Source: Paraescarpia echinospica
Lineage: Eukaryota; Annelida; Polychaeta; Sabellida; Siboglinidae
Reading direction: 5' to 3'
Length of the DNA stretch: 64,000 nt
Assembly: GCA_020002185.1 (NCBI GenBank)
Contig: CM034531.1
Location: forward strand, 83,393,608-83,457,607
Shown here: positions 22,308-30,120 of the stretch, piece after piece
Layout of the letters: each line of letters begins with the position of its first letter
Numbering within the stretch: the stretch's first letter is position 1
Translations under genes and position numbers: made by a program
The notes under the pieces: generated by a model
What the model was told of the DNA's origin: nothing
The model's input: only the letters and a program-made list of their open reading frames with translations
The model's database searches: none

Positions 22308-22376
22308 TTAGACGCCCCTCGGTGTCGGATGGTAGTCGCGCGACAATGACCGACAAGGCGACAACAACGACAGCCG

Positions 22377-22706
22377 ATGAACAACGAAGAGCCATCCGCC
22401 GTTGACTCAGCCGTATTTGTCAAAGAGCCCGCCTTCGACTCCTCCGTCTCTGTCGATGCGACCGATGCCGTCGACGACGACCACGACGTCCGCGAACACG
22501 TTCCATGGCGTTTCTGTGACAACGAATGCCCTAAAGCCGAGATCATCTTCCTGTGTCAGATCGTCATCCTGTACACGGTTAATGTAGTCAGTATATACAA
22601 TCTGACGCGCGGCCAGGGCGACTCCAACCTGTGGACGGCGCTGCTGAGTAGCTGTCTCGGTTACCTACTACCGAGTCCGTCTATGAGACGTGATAGCGTC
22701 GTCTGA
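22377..22706 (+). CDS. Polinton membrane protein 2
   Basis: 109 residues: an acidic N-terminus (MNNEEPSAVDSAV), a hydrophobic span IIFLCQIVILYTVNVVSIYN, and the motif LWTALLSSCLGYLLPSP. This combination recurs beside capsid genes in invertebrate Polintons. The right copy is cut at its 20th codon by the palindrome junction. An alternative upstream ATG (22,346) is in another frame and soon stops. Confidence 0.6.
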   Translation: MNNEEPSAVDSAVFVKEPAFDSSVSVDATDAVDDDHDVREHVPWRFCDNECPKAEIIFLCQIVILYTVNVVSIYNLTRGQGDSNLWTALLSSCLGYLLPSPSMRRDSVV

Positions 22707-23536
22707 CTTTTATCTGACGCTGCCGAGCAAAGCGTCTATGAAGGCGCACCTCGAAAACACGTTGGCTTACTACACCACGAATCTGCCGCAGCGCGTCGAC
22801 CTGTCGGGGCAGTGGGAATGCGGGCTGGTGGCGCTACAGTACCCGCATACCTAGTAGAACGTGAGAGAAGAGGACGCGTACTTCTTCTTCGCTTGCGGGT
22901 CGGGGGAGCAGGCCAATTTCACCACCTTGGATGGTAGTAAAATTCTCAGGCAGGGCAACATCCCTCACGGCTTTTATAACAGCGCCTATCAGTTGATGCA
23001 CAAAATCAACGAGTCACTGACGAAACTGAGCACCGATAAAGTCAAGGCGCCCCATCTCTAACAGGATGAAGCTGCGTCTATCGCCGGGCGTCGAATTTAG
23101 CGTACCCCCTCGGAGCCACCTCAAGAAAATACTAGGCTTCGAGTCGAACCGCATCGCGAGTCTTGCGGCGCCGACGTCCACCGACGACGTCATCATCAGC
23201 ACCATGCTCGTCGCGTATACCTTCTAGTACGAGGGGGACTACACGGTGGACATGCAGCGGGGTGTCGATACCATGTACGTGTACACGGATATCGTGGAAC
23301 CGCGCATCGTCGGCGACGTTTTCGCACCGCTCCTCCGAACCGTCCTCGTCTACGGTACGAACGGGCTCACTGTATCGAATGTTTTCGACCGCGCCCAACA
23401 CGTGCATCTCCTTCGGCGCCAATTCGATTCGATCGAGATAGATATAAGAGACGACATCGGTCAACCGATACCATTCGAACAGGGGAAACTCGTGTCGACG
23501 CTTCACATGAGACGCTGCAAATCCAAACTGTTCTGA
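22702..23536 (+). pseudogene. Minor capsid protein (penton-like) of Polinton, broken
   Basis: The sequence starts SDFYLTLPSKASMK and ends just before the next ORF. Other family phrases are GQWECGLVALQYP near residue 45 and VYTDIVEPRIVGDVFAPLLR in the second half. It is disrupted by two consecutive TAGs (22,852-22,857), a frameshift near 23,050 and a TAG at 23,227-23,229. No ATG precedes the conserved start; an ATA lies where one might be expected. In Polintons this protein forms the penton vertices. The assignment is by motif memory. Confidence 0.6.
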
Positions 23537-23538
23537 CG

Positions 23539-23967
23539 ATGGCAACAGCAGCGAGAGCCGGCTGCAACGTGTACGAGGACTACTACACTCTACAGGTCGG
23601 CGGTAACCTGCCGGTCTTCGTCGGCGGTAGAGCAAAGCGGGGACACGGCCTTGGCAATCTCTTCATAAACCTGTTTTGGGGCGCCATGCTGCTTATCAAG
23701 AGAGGTGCCCTGGCGCTGGGAAAACGCGCTCTCAACACGGGCGTGCGCGTGGCGCGGGACCTCTTCGCCGGCGAGAATTTGAAACAGTCGGTAAAACGAC
23801 GCGCGAAGGAAACAGGCGCCGACCTTCTCGACGGGATGTTGAATTCGCCCCCGCCGCCGCCGAAAAAGCGACGATGCGCTATAAACCCGCCCGGCAAACC
23901 GTCGACGCCTATTAAGAAGAAGCGTCGTCGAAAGGAACAGACGTCGAGTGACATATTCCATACGTAG
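23539..23967 (+). CDS. Basic pVI-like Polinton protein
   Basis: 142 residues, open. YEDYYTLQVGGNLPVFVG is followed by RGHGLGNLF, a hydrophobic/amphipathic segment and LGKRALNTG. The C-terminus is very basic (KKRR, KKKRRRK), probably DNA- or capsid-binding. The RGHG-type motif recurs in Polinton and adintovirus proteins placed next to the major capsid gene and compared with adenovirus pVI. It starts 2 bp after the minor capsid stop, and the major capsid ATG follows 4 bp after its own stop. Confidence 0.55.
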   Translation: MATAARAGCNVYEDYYTLQVGGNLPVFVGGRAKRGHGLGNLFINLFWGAMLLIKRGALALGKRALNTGVRVARDLFAGENLKQSVKRRAKETGADLLDGMLNSPPPPPKKRRCAINPPGKPSTPIKKKRRRKEQTSSDIFHT

Positions 23968-23971
23968 AAGA

Positions 23972-24858
23972 ATGGCGTTCGTGCAACGACAATCGTGCGA
24001 GGGCCTGAAGAGCAAACTGGACCTGTTCAGCGTGCCTATGACACAGACGAGCATCGATAGCAGTCAATGGGTCGATCACCAGCCGCTGACGTCCCTCGAC
24101 GCGGGCGGCCCTATCGAGTTCCTCGTCCCGGGAACGGGAGACGACTATCTGGACCTAGCGAGCGTTAGACTGGACGCGCACGTCAAAGTGGTGCAGGGGG
24201 ACGGCACCGAACTCGCGAATGACAGCGTATCCGTATCGGGCCTATATCGAAACACTACTATGTTACGGTTCCGACGCCAAACGCGCGCAGCTCGAGGCCG
24301 GCTTGTGTCGTACGGACACCGCCGGGCACGTGGAGGCGTCCGCGAACGCCAACAACGGGTATGTGCATCGGCACCACTTCACACGGGACAGCCGCGAGGT
24401 GGACCTGATGGGACGCCTGCTAGCCGATGTGTTCCTGCAAGACCGGTAACTATTGAACGGCGTCGATGTAAAGATCCGACTGGTGCGAAGCAAGGATGCC
24501 TTCGCGCTCAGAGGCGCGGTTGTCGATCCGGGGTTCGAAATCGTGCTGCTGGAGACCAACCTGCAGGTGCGAAAGGCCAAGGTGAACCCGTCCGTCCAGC
24601 TCGGTCACATCAAAGCGTTGACGAAGACGACGGTCAAGTACCCGCTGCGTCGAGTCGACTGCAAGGTGTTCTCGATACCGCAGGGCACGATGTCTCATAC
24701 GCACGAGAACGTCTACCTGGGCACGCTCCCGAAACGCGTGTTCATGTGCTTGATCGACAACGATGCCTATAACGGGGCCTACGATAAAAACCCATTCAAC
24801 GCGAAGCACAACGACTTAAACTTCCTCGCCCACTACGTCGACGGACGCCAGGTGCCTC
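23972..24858 (+). pseudogene. Polinton major capsid protein, broken and truncated
   Basis: Starts MAFVQRQSCEGLKSKLDLFS and continues SVPMTQTSI ... WVDHQPLTSL ... PIEFLVPGTGDDYLDL, the N-terminus of the double jelly-roll capsid family (often annotated F54H12.2-like). After about 84 codons (near 24,226) the family's next segment is missing and the frame shifts to YPYRAYIETLL. A TAA at 24,447-24,449 interrupts the second part. The frame then runs to HYVDGRQVP at about 24,858, where the palindrome junction cuts off the C-terminus. The size of the internal gap is inferred. Confidence 0.8.
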
Positions 24859-24987
24859 AAAGGCGGGCTCTTCGGCAAGTACGGCTGAGTCGACGGCGGA
24901 TGGCTCTTCGTTGGGCATCTGCTGTCGTTGATGTCGCCTCGTCGGTCATCGTCGCGCGACTACCATTCGACACCGAGACGCGTCTAC

Positions 24988-24995
24988 CCTTTATA
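24988..24995 (-). promoter_or_regulatory. TATA box before truncated membrane protein 2, right copy
   Basis: Complement of TATAAAGG, matching the left copy. The gene it would serve is cut off by the junction about 130 bp downstream. Confidence 0.4.
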
Positions 24996-25008
24996 GTCCA
25001 CGAACGCC

Positions 25009-26109
25009 TTAGCATCGATCCAGCTGTAGAAGGAAGCCGGATAACCCCCCACCCCATTTCACGAGTACTTCTGCACCGCCCCCCTTACGTCGCCGACGCT
25101 GTAGAACGGCCTTCACGCGGTACAGTTTATCCTTCGCGACGGTTACTCGTTGCAGCTCCAGTCCGTAGAAGGTGCCGTCTAGTAGCGTTCCGGCGTTGTC
25201 CCTCAATTGGTAGACAGGAGGGTATGACGGGTGCGTTTCGGCGGCGGTGAAGAGCTTTTCGCTCCAGTTAGCCATGTACCCTTTCTTGAACCGACCCTTC
25301 ACCTTGCTGATGTGTACGCGATCTCCCTCTCGCATTTTCGGCTTGCTTCCTCGCCCCCCGCCACCGCCGTACAGCCGCTGCCGCACGCTCTCTTGATTCG
25401 CGGCGTTGACACTCGTTGGCGTCCTACCGATGCTTCGATGGTAGGCGTTGTTGTACGACCGCACGAATTCCGGCAACGGCTCTACGTATCTCAGCGTCTG
25501 ATGCTTCGTGAAGTACCTCCACATGCGGGTCTTCTGCGTCCGATTGAATCGCTCCACGACACTCGCTTTGGACTCCTCGTTGTGCGTCACGACATGGTGG
25601 ACGCCGTCTTCCGTCAAAAGTTTCTGAAAGGGTCTGTTGAGAAACTCCGTCCCCTTGTCGGTCTGCAGCGCGTTCGGCGGTCGCTCCTGCTGCGAGAGCA
25701 GGTTATCGAAGGCCGAAACGAGCGCCGGACCGGCTTTGCTCTTCAACGGGACCCACAACGCCCGCTTCGAAAAGACATCGATGACCGTCAATAGGAACGC
25801 TATATCGTCGTTGTGCTTTTTCAGTTTAGCTACGTCGACGAGATCGGCTTGCCACTGCTGGTTTCGACAGCCTACGATAACGCAACGTCGTTTGAAACGT
25901 CGTTTGACCGGCTTGTGAAGCGTATAGGCGTCCTGCGCCGATAGCCACTGCTTGACGACCGGCTTGGGTACTACGGTCGCCCGGTGAAACGCGTCGACGC
26001 CGCGGTAACTACCCGCCCGTTTCGGGTCGAAGTAGGCGCGCTTCAGGCGGTCCCGTTGTTGTTGAGGGCGGCTCTTTCGATGCGATCCACGAGGCTGCAG
26101 GGACACCAT
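25009..26109 (-). CDS. Polinton integrase, right copy, catalytic core intact
   Basis: A 366-residue ORF from ATG at 26,109. The catalytic triad is D89 (WQADLVDV), D150 (QTDKGTEF) and E185 (VVERFNRT), a D,D-34-E arrangement like retroviral integrases. A zinc-binding region is not clear; C76 and C81 occur. The SH3-like part and the start of a chromodomain (AEVLVKWGG) follow. A 4-bp expansion of a G-run then shifts the frame, so the chromodomain end is replaced by about 13 unrelated residues. The enzyme joins element ends to host DNA. The core could be functional; targeting by the chromodomain is probably lost. Confidence 0.85.
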   Translation of the reverse strand: MVSLQPRGSHRKSRPQQQRDRLKRAYFDPKRAGSYRGVDAFHRATVVPKPVVKQWLSAQDAYTLHKPVKRRFKRRCVIVGCRNQQWQADLVDVAKLKKHNDDIAFLLTVIDVFSKRALWVPLKSKAGPALVSAFDNLLSQQERPPNALQTDKGTEFLNRPFQKLLTEDGVHHVVTHNEESKASVVERFNRTQKTRMWRYFTKHQTLRYVEPLPEFVRSYNNAYHRSIGRTPTSVNAANQESVRQRLYGGGGGRGSKPKMREGDRVHISKVKGRFKKGYMANWSEKLFTAAETHPSYPPVYQLRDNAGTLLDGTFYGLELQRVTVAKDKLYRVKAVLQRRRRKGGGAEVLVKWGGGLSGFLLQLDRC

Positions 26110-26222
26110 GGCAACGGCGAGTCCGATCGATTTACAAAAAATAATACTACCCAGATATTTGTAGCGAACACCGCTGCGACTACGGCGACGCCGACGATGA
26201 CTACCGACCTTCGTGGGAACAT
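26043..26222 (-). CDS. Small single-span membrane protein, Polinton right copy
   Basis: ATG complement at 26,220-26,222, about 59 codons, same hydrophobic span as the left copy with small changes (N and W replacing Y and C near its end). It overlaps the integrase start. Confidence 0.5.
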   Translation of the reverse strand: MFPRRSVVIVGVAVVAAVFATNIWVVLFFVNRSDSPLPWCPCSLVDRIERAALNNNGTA

Positions 26223-26259
26223 AGTAGCTCGTGAGCGGCTCGGGTGTTTCTCAACCTCT

Positions 26260-26917
26260 TTAATAGGTGACCCACGATCGTTCTAGAGAGTTAGTTCGGG
26301 GTTTGGCCGTTCGCTTCGGCGAGCGCTGTATGCACGCTCGACGCTGGGGATTACTGACGAGCTCCATAGGGACGTTCAGCCGCCTCATGCGGTCCCCGAA
26401 CGCTTCCCAGCCGACCGGCGGGGCACCTTCTTCCTTTGTCGCATGAGGTCGTTCACTAGATCTACCATGTTACTTCCGCGATAGGCGCTCCGTCGTGCAC
26501 GAACTCCCCTCGATCGTTCCAGCGAATCAGCGGGTCGGATTTCAATTTTGCCACCAGGAGGTGGACATTTTCTTTCAGATTTTTCAGTATGCTTTTCACG
26601 ATCTCGCTCTCTATACCGTTTGAATCCGTCGGCTGTGGCGGCGGCGGCTGATGGGTCGACAACTCTCCGTTCACTATGGACACGCGCACCGGTTGCTGCG
26701 CACGAGACGTCTCCATGGCGTTGTAGCGAGTCAGCACTTGATTGTACGACGTTACCTTTTCTCGTTCGGACAAATCCGTACGCTCGAGAACGGTTTTCAT
26801 GTCGTCGTCCAGGCTACTCACCACACGCGACGTGGTCGTGTTCGGTTGGGAGAGTAACGGGAGTAGACGCTCCACCAACCTGGGATCTACAAACGCCATC
26901 TTCTCCGCGTGCTGCAT
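26260..26917 (-). pseudogene. Virion-type Polinton protein, right copy, frameshifted
   Basis: The frame is open through the site where the left copy has TAG, but one G is missing from the run before AAGTAACATGG (about 26,480). The frame then ends after GAPIAEVTW at 26,462. The C-terminal third lies in another frame. Confidence 0.65.
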
Positions 26918-27264
26918 CAACCTATAGCCTGTCTGAGGAGGGGCAGAAAGGTGCTCGCCAACGGTGCCAGCAGTGCCGTCAGAAAACCGCCCGCCCCCGT
27001 TTGCAGGATGGCCCGCTTCTGTTTGACGGGTACTTTTTTCTTCGCTAGCTTACGCAGATGTTTCCTGTATTTTGCGAGTACTTTTTTCTGTTTCGCAGAC
27101 AATTTCACGTTCCCTCTCAGAATGTTGTACGCGCAGTCACACAGACTACAGATGAGATCGGAATCCGCGTTTTCGAGTACGGCTTTTCTCATATCCGTAT
27201 TCATCTTGTATCGACGCAACAACTGCAGGGCTAGGATGTGCCTCTTGACCCGATCTGTCATCAT
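26917..27264 (-). CDS. Small basic pX-like protein, Polinton right copy, intact
   Basis: 115 codons. The N-terminal half is helical and polar (VKRHILALQLLRRYK, LICSLCDCAYNILRG). A lysine-rich stretch is followed by AILQTGAGGFLTALLAPLAS, a Gly-rich hydrophobic segment. A TATA box lies at 27,295-27,303. A core or membrane-active virion peptide is possible; similarity to adenovirus pX is only by pattern. Confidence 0.6.
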   Translation of the reverse strand: MMTDRVKRHILALQLLRRYKMNTDMRKAVLENADSDLICSLCDCAYNILRGNVKLSAKQKKVLAKYRKHLRKLAKKKVPVKQKRAILQTGAGGFLTALLAPLASTFLPLLRQAIG

Positions 27265-27294
27265 GACGAGTGACGTCCGCCGCGACGCGCTTCT

Positions 27295-27303
27295 CTTTTT
27301 ATA
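27295..27303 (-). promoter_or_regulatory. TATA box upstream of the small pX-like gene, right
   Basis: Complement of TATAAAAAG, 31 bp before the ATG at 27,264; conserved with the left copy at the same relative place. Confidence 0.6.
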
Positions 27304-27369
27304 GTCTCATCGGCTCGTAGTCGAAATTAACGCGATCGTCGGGGAAAATGGCGGTGCGCAAGCGCATAT

Positions 27370-27984
27370 TTTCCGATGTTTCCTGTTTTAGATCCACCAG
27401 GAGGTAACCGTAGGCTGATGACAAAGCATCTTTGAAAGCCTCCATCATGTATTTGGTTCTACCCGGGTACATCTGTTTTGCCAGGTGACCTACTTATCCA
27501 GCGTCCCGGGGACTCTTGAATAGCACCATGCATTGCGCGTTTAGGCTGATTGTGCGGTTTTCGTTCCCTTTTGGAAAGAGATTCTACAGAAGCTGTACGA
27601 CGGACGCGTTGCAGTGATGACTTTTTTTAGTAAACAAGGTCGTGACCCGACTATCGGTTTCCTCCATAAGGTCATCGAGTACTAGAAGCGTCCTCGTTTT
27701 CGCGTCTAAAATCATCGGATCCGGCAAACCGTCTACGAATTCTACATCGGCTGTCATAGAGGCGTAGGCGGTTTGCCACTGACTGTAACACCACAGGAGT
27801 TTCTCCGGCGGCGGTCGATCATAGAAGAGGCGAACTTTAGTAGACGAGTGACGAAAGTAGTCTTACCACACCCCGTAGTGCCAGCCACTGTACACGTAAA
27901 AGGATGCTTCAACGACGTGTCCATATCGACGACTGGCGCGCGGGGAACGAGCGATGACTTTTTATTCGTTTCTTCTATATTCAT
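27370..27984 (-). pseudogene. Packaging ATPase, Polinton right copy, frameshifted
   Basis: The Walker A motif has the canonical glycine (GTTGCGKTT). One G is missing after codon 57 (ATCGACCGCCGCC against ATCGAGCCGCCGCC in the left copy), so the ORF ends after 76 codons at 27,754. Further on, a TAA replaces a CAA (GCTGGATAAGTAGG). The left copy is open at both sites. Confidence 0.8.
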
Positions 27985-28372
27985 GGCGCACCTCCATCAA
28001 CAATTTACCGAGCATGTTCTGACCTTCTTTATTCCCGTGGGCGCAACCCCAAAAGGCTTCTTTTGACGGTACCCACTCCACCAATTCGACCTCCCCGGTA
28101 GCCAATAGGGCGTCTTTCAACTTTTTCGATGCTCCGAACTTACTCATCAACAGGCTCTTCATACACTCGACCCTAACGGCGCCCCATTCGGCTCCCGTTC
28201 TCGTTTTCCTGATTACGTAACTTCGTCGCTTCGCTATATAGGCCGACCACGCCTCTTTGATGTACTCCGCGCTTTGTTCGTCGGATCTGAAGCCCCGACC
28301 GTATGCCGTGACTCGACACGGATGAAAATTCGACAGGAACGACACCGACTCTCCGAAACGTATAGGCTCCAT
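27962..28372 (-). CDS. NADAR/YbiA-like protein, Polinton right copy
   Basis: 136 codons, open. All signature blocks of the left copy are kept (FLSNFHPC, LLATGE-x-ELVE, FWGC, GQNMLGKLLMEVR). About nine residues differ, mostly in the N-terminal half (for example GRGFRSDEQSAEYIKEA). The C-terminus is three residues longer, and the overlap with the ATPase start is kept. Confidence 0.75.
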   Translation of the reverse strand: MEPIRFGESVSFLSNFHPCRVTAYGRGFRSDEQSAEYIKEAWSAYIAKRRSYVIRKTRTGAEWGAVRVECMKSLLMSKFGASKKLKDALLATGEVELVEWVPSKEAFWGCAHGNKEGQNMLGKLLMEVRHEYRRNE

Positions 28373-28890
28373 ACCGCTGATCTAGAGACGCTACTGACTA
28401 TACCTCACGTATAACTACTACATAACCTTGCACATAAGTGCCTGATTACTCATTCTCTCGCTAGAGGCGCTATTGTGTACTTTGTTTTAGCTCCTAGTCA
28501 TTAGAGGTCAACACACACGAACTGCACTTACATGAACCCGAGGTGATCATAAAAAAGGGTTCAGAAAACCTATTAATCACACCTTTTTTATACTTTTATT
28601 TATAAATAAGATGTCAAGAAGCAATTAAGATAAGATATTTTTTATAAGTAGATTTTTATGATAGGTCATTCATCATTTCTTTTTTATAAGTAACCCCCAC
28701 TTGGAATGGCTGCCCCAAAAACCCTTTGATGTTCTTTGATCTTTTGAGCATGGACGGTAGTCTCGTCCACCTATCTACTACTATGGTCATTTGTATAATG
28801 TATATAGAAACAAACGTTTACTATGTATATGTATATATATGTGTATATATACTCTTTCAATATATATATATATACACACACATATTGAAG

Positions 28891-29010
28891 TAGAACCAAG
28901 TGCCAGCCAGAGAGTGCCTAAATATTTACAACGTCATTGTTGACGACTTCCTAAGGAGACTCGCGGAAGAACACTTCAACTACTTTCCTCTTATACAAAA
29001 CAAAATCAAG
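28891..29010 (+). pseudogene. Mx/dynamin-like stalk exon 1, right copy, frameshifted
   Basis: The mirror of 18,304-18,421, with acceptor TTGAAG and donor ATCAAG|GTTGGT. It is 120 nt instead of 118 because of a 2-bp insertion (AG) after about 25 nt, which breaks the frame. Confidence 0.5.
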
Positions 29011-29688
29011 GTTGGTTAGTTATGTATGCGTGCGTGCTGTCGTGATTCAGTGAAAGTTCCGAAGGTGTGGATTTGTGTACATATATCCGCGTAGGGTCCT
29101 GCATGTATTAATGAATACATTAACTGTTACCACTAATTACAAAAAAGAACAAATAAATAAATGAGTAACATTCAATATTTATTAACCAAGATTATTAGAA
29201 TTGTATCTCAGACTTAAACATTCCCTGTAATATACATAGCACCGGAACTTTCCATTTTAAGATGCAACAACAATCAAATCTATACCATGTATAAACGAAG
29301 AACTAGTGTAATGATATTGTACTTGTATAGCTAGATGTCTTCCTTAGGCATGAACACAAATACGTCTTGCATTTTTAAACATTCCAAAATTATATACGTA
29401 ACCATAGAAATTACAACCAAATGAAAGTACTATCTGCCAGTAATGGTGTCAACATTTAATTATAAATTTTTTGTTTTTTCGTTGTATCGTTTCTTGTAGA
29501 AACTATTCAGGTGGAAAAAACACAGGAATGAACATACACATTAAAGAGATGGGCATATAACCAAGAAGAATGTAAGAATGTATGTAGAATTACAGCGGGT
29601 ATAGTGAACAATGTGTGGCATGGAAAAATAAACGGATAACTGGGGGAAATGGGAACCCACGTTTAACTTGTTATATCATTTACTGTAG
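29011..29688 (+). other. Intron of the Mx-like fragment, right copy
   Basis: Non-coding; strongly conserved with the left arm at 17,633-18,303. Confidence 0.5.
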
Positions 29689-29844
29689 CTCGTTATTGAC
29701 GACTTGAGAACGAAAGCATTTGACGAATGCGAGGAGGCCATCAAAGAGGTATTCAAAATTGAGTACATGGTCATCATTCCTGACAGGCTATTCTTCAAAC
29801 TGGAAGAGAAAGGAATACCTGGAAATACTTGTTTTGTAGCATTC
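29689..29844 (+). CDS. Mx/dynamin-like stalk exon 2, right copy
   Basis: Acceptor TACTGTAG; the 52 codons are the same as in the left copy, including KEVFKIEYMVIIPDRLFF. The near identity of this exon contrasts with the decayed exon 1. The donor is uncertain, as in the left copy. Confidence 0.45.
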
Positions 29845-29903
29845 GTATTTTTAATAAAAAATTGCATATTTTACTATTGCGGTTAAAAGACCAAACAAGG
29901 CAA

Positions 29904-30120
29904 TCACCTCCATGTCTCTCCTCCCCACGATGCCCTGTCCGTTGCATCCTCCTCCACAACCTCTGCCACCTCCATGTCTCTCCTCACCACGACGCCCTGT
30001 TCACTGCGTCCTCCTCCTCAACCTCTGCCACCTCCATGTCTCTCCTCACCACGAGGCCCTGTTCACTCCGTCCTCCTACACAACCGCTGTCACCCCACGT
30101 TTCTTCTCACCATGTTCCTC
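29904..30120 (+). repeat. ~61-bp minisatellite, right copy
   Basis: Three and a half units starting CACCTCCATGTCTCTCCT; mirror of 17,201-17,417. Proline-rich ORFs over it are not genes. Confidence 0.85.

Larger units (their letters stand above)
110..22435 (+). repeat. Left arm of a giant inverted repeat
   Basis: This arm reappears reverse-complemented in the right arm. Exons of 161, 99, 74, 78, 88, 77 and 151 nt at 384-9,092 have same-length counterparts at 49,819-44,475, and the Mx-like exons and all Polinton genes from NADAR to integrase are also mirrored. Similarity fades near base 110 at the outer end. At the inner end it stops at about 22,435, where the last shared run is GAGCCCGCCTT. 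Bases 1-110 have no visible partner. The arm differs from its partner by substitutions, indels and whole transposon insertions, so it is not a recent exact copy. Confidence 0.93.
18606..24858 (+). mobile_element. Polinton/Maverick-type virus-like element, left copy, truncated
   Basis: A GC-rich block in AT-rich host DNA encodes a packaging ATPase, a retrovirus-type integrase with chromodomain, minor and major capsid proteins and several small Polinton-type proteins, plus a NADAR enzyme. All are on one strand with short spacing or overlaps. The outer end is probably at AGTGGGGGCTACTTATAA (18,607), after which the arms share an AT-rich lead-in. This terminus is inferred; no 6-bp target duplication could be shown. 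The inner end is cut inside the major capsid gene. DNA polymerase B and the cysteine protease are absent. Confidence 0.85.
22436..24858. other. Single-copy spacer between the inverted arms
   Basis: This is the only part of the palindrome core without a mirror copy. It holds most of the second Polinton membrane protein, the minor capsid protein, a pVI-like protein and most of the major capsid protein. It ends where the capsid reading frame runs into reverse-complemented sequence of the membrane-protein gene. It is GC-rich like the rest of the Polinton. Confidence 0.85.
24859..28702 (-). mobile_element. Polinton, right inverted partial copy
   Basis: The mirror of 18,606-22,435. From the outer end at about 28,702 (complement of AGTGGGGG at 28,694-28,701) inward it has NADAR, ATPase, pX-like, virion protein, small membrane protein, integrase and the first 20 codons of membrane protein 2. 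No capsid genes are present. With the left copy it makes a 10-kb unit whose two outer ends are both the same Polinton terminus. Confidence 0.85.

Noticed and set aside
20390..23536. Recoded UAG codons, because five in-frame stops in the left Polinton are TAG
   Set aside because: Frameshifts are present in the same genes, one stop is TAA (24,447), and the right copy has sense codons at two of the sites. Ordinary decay explains it.
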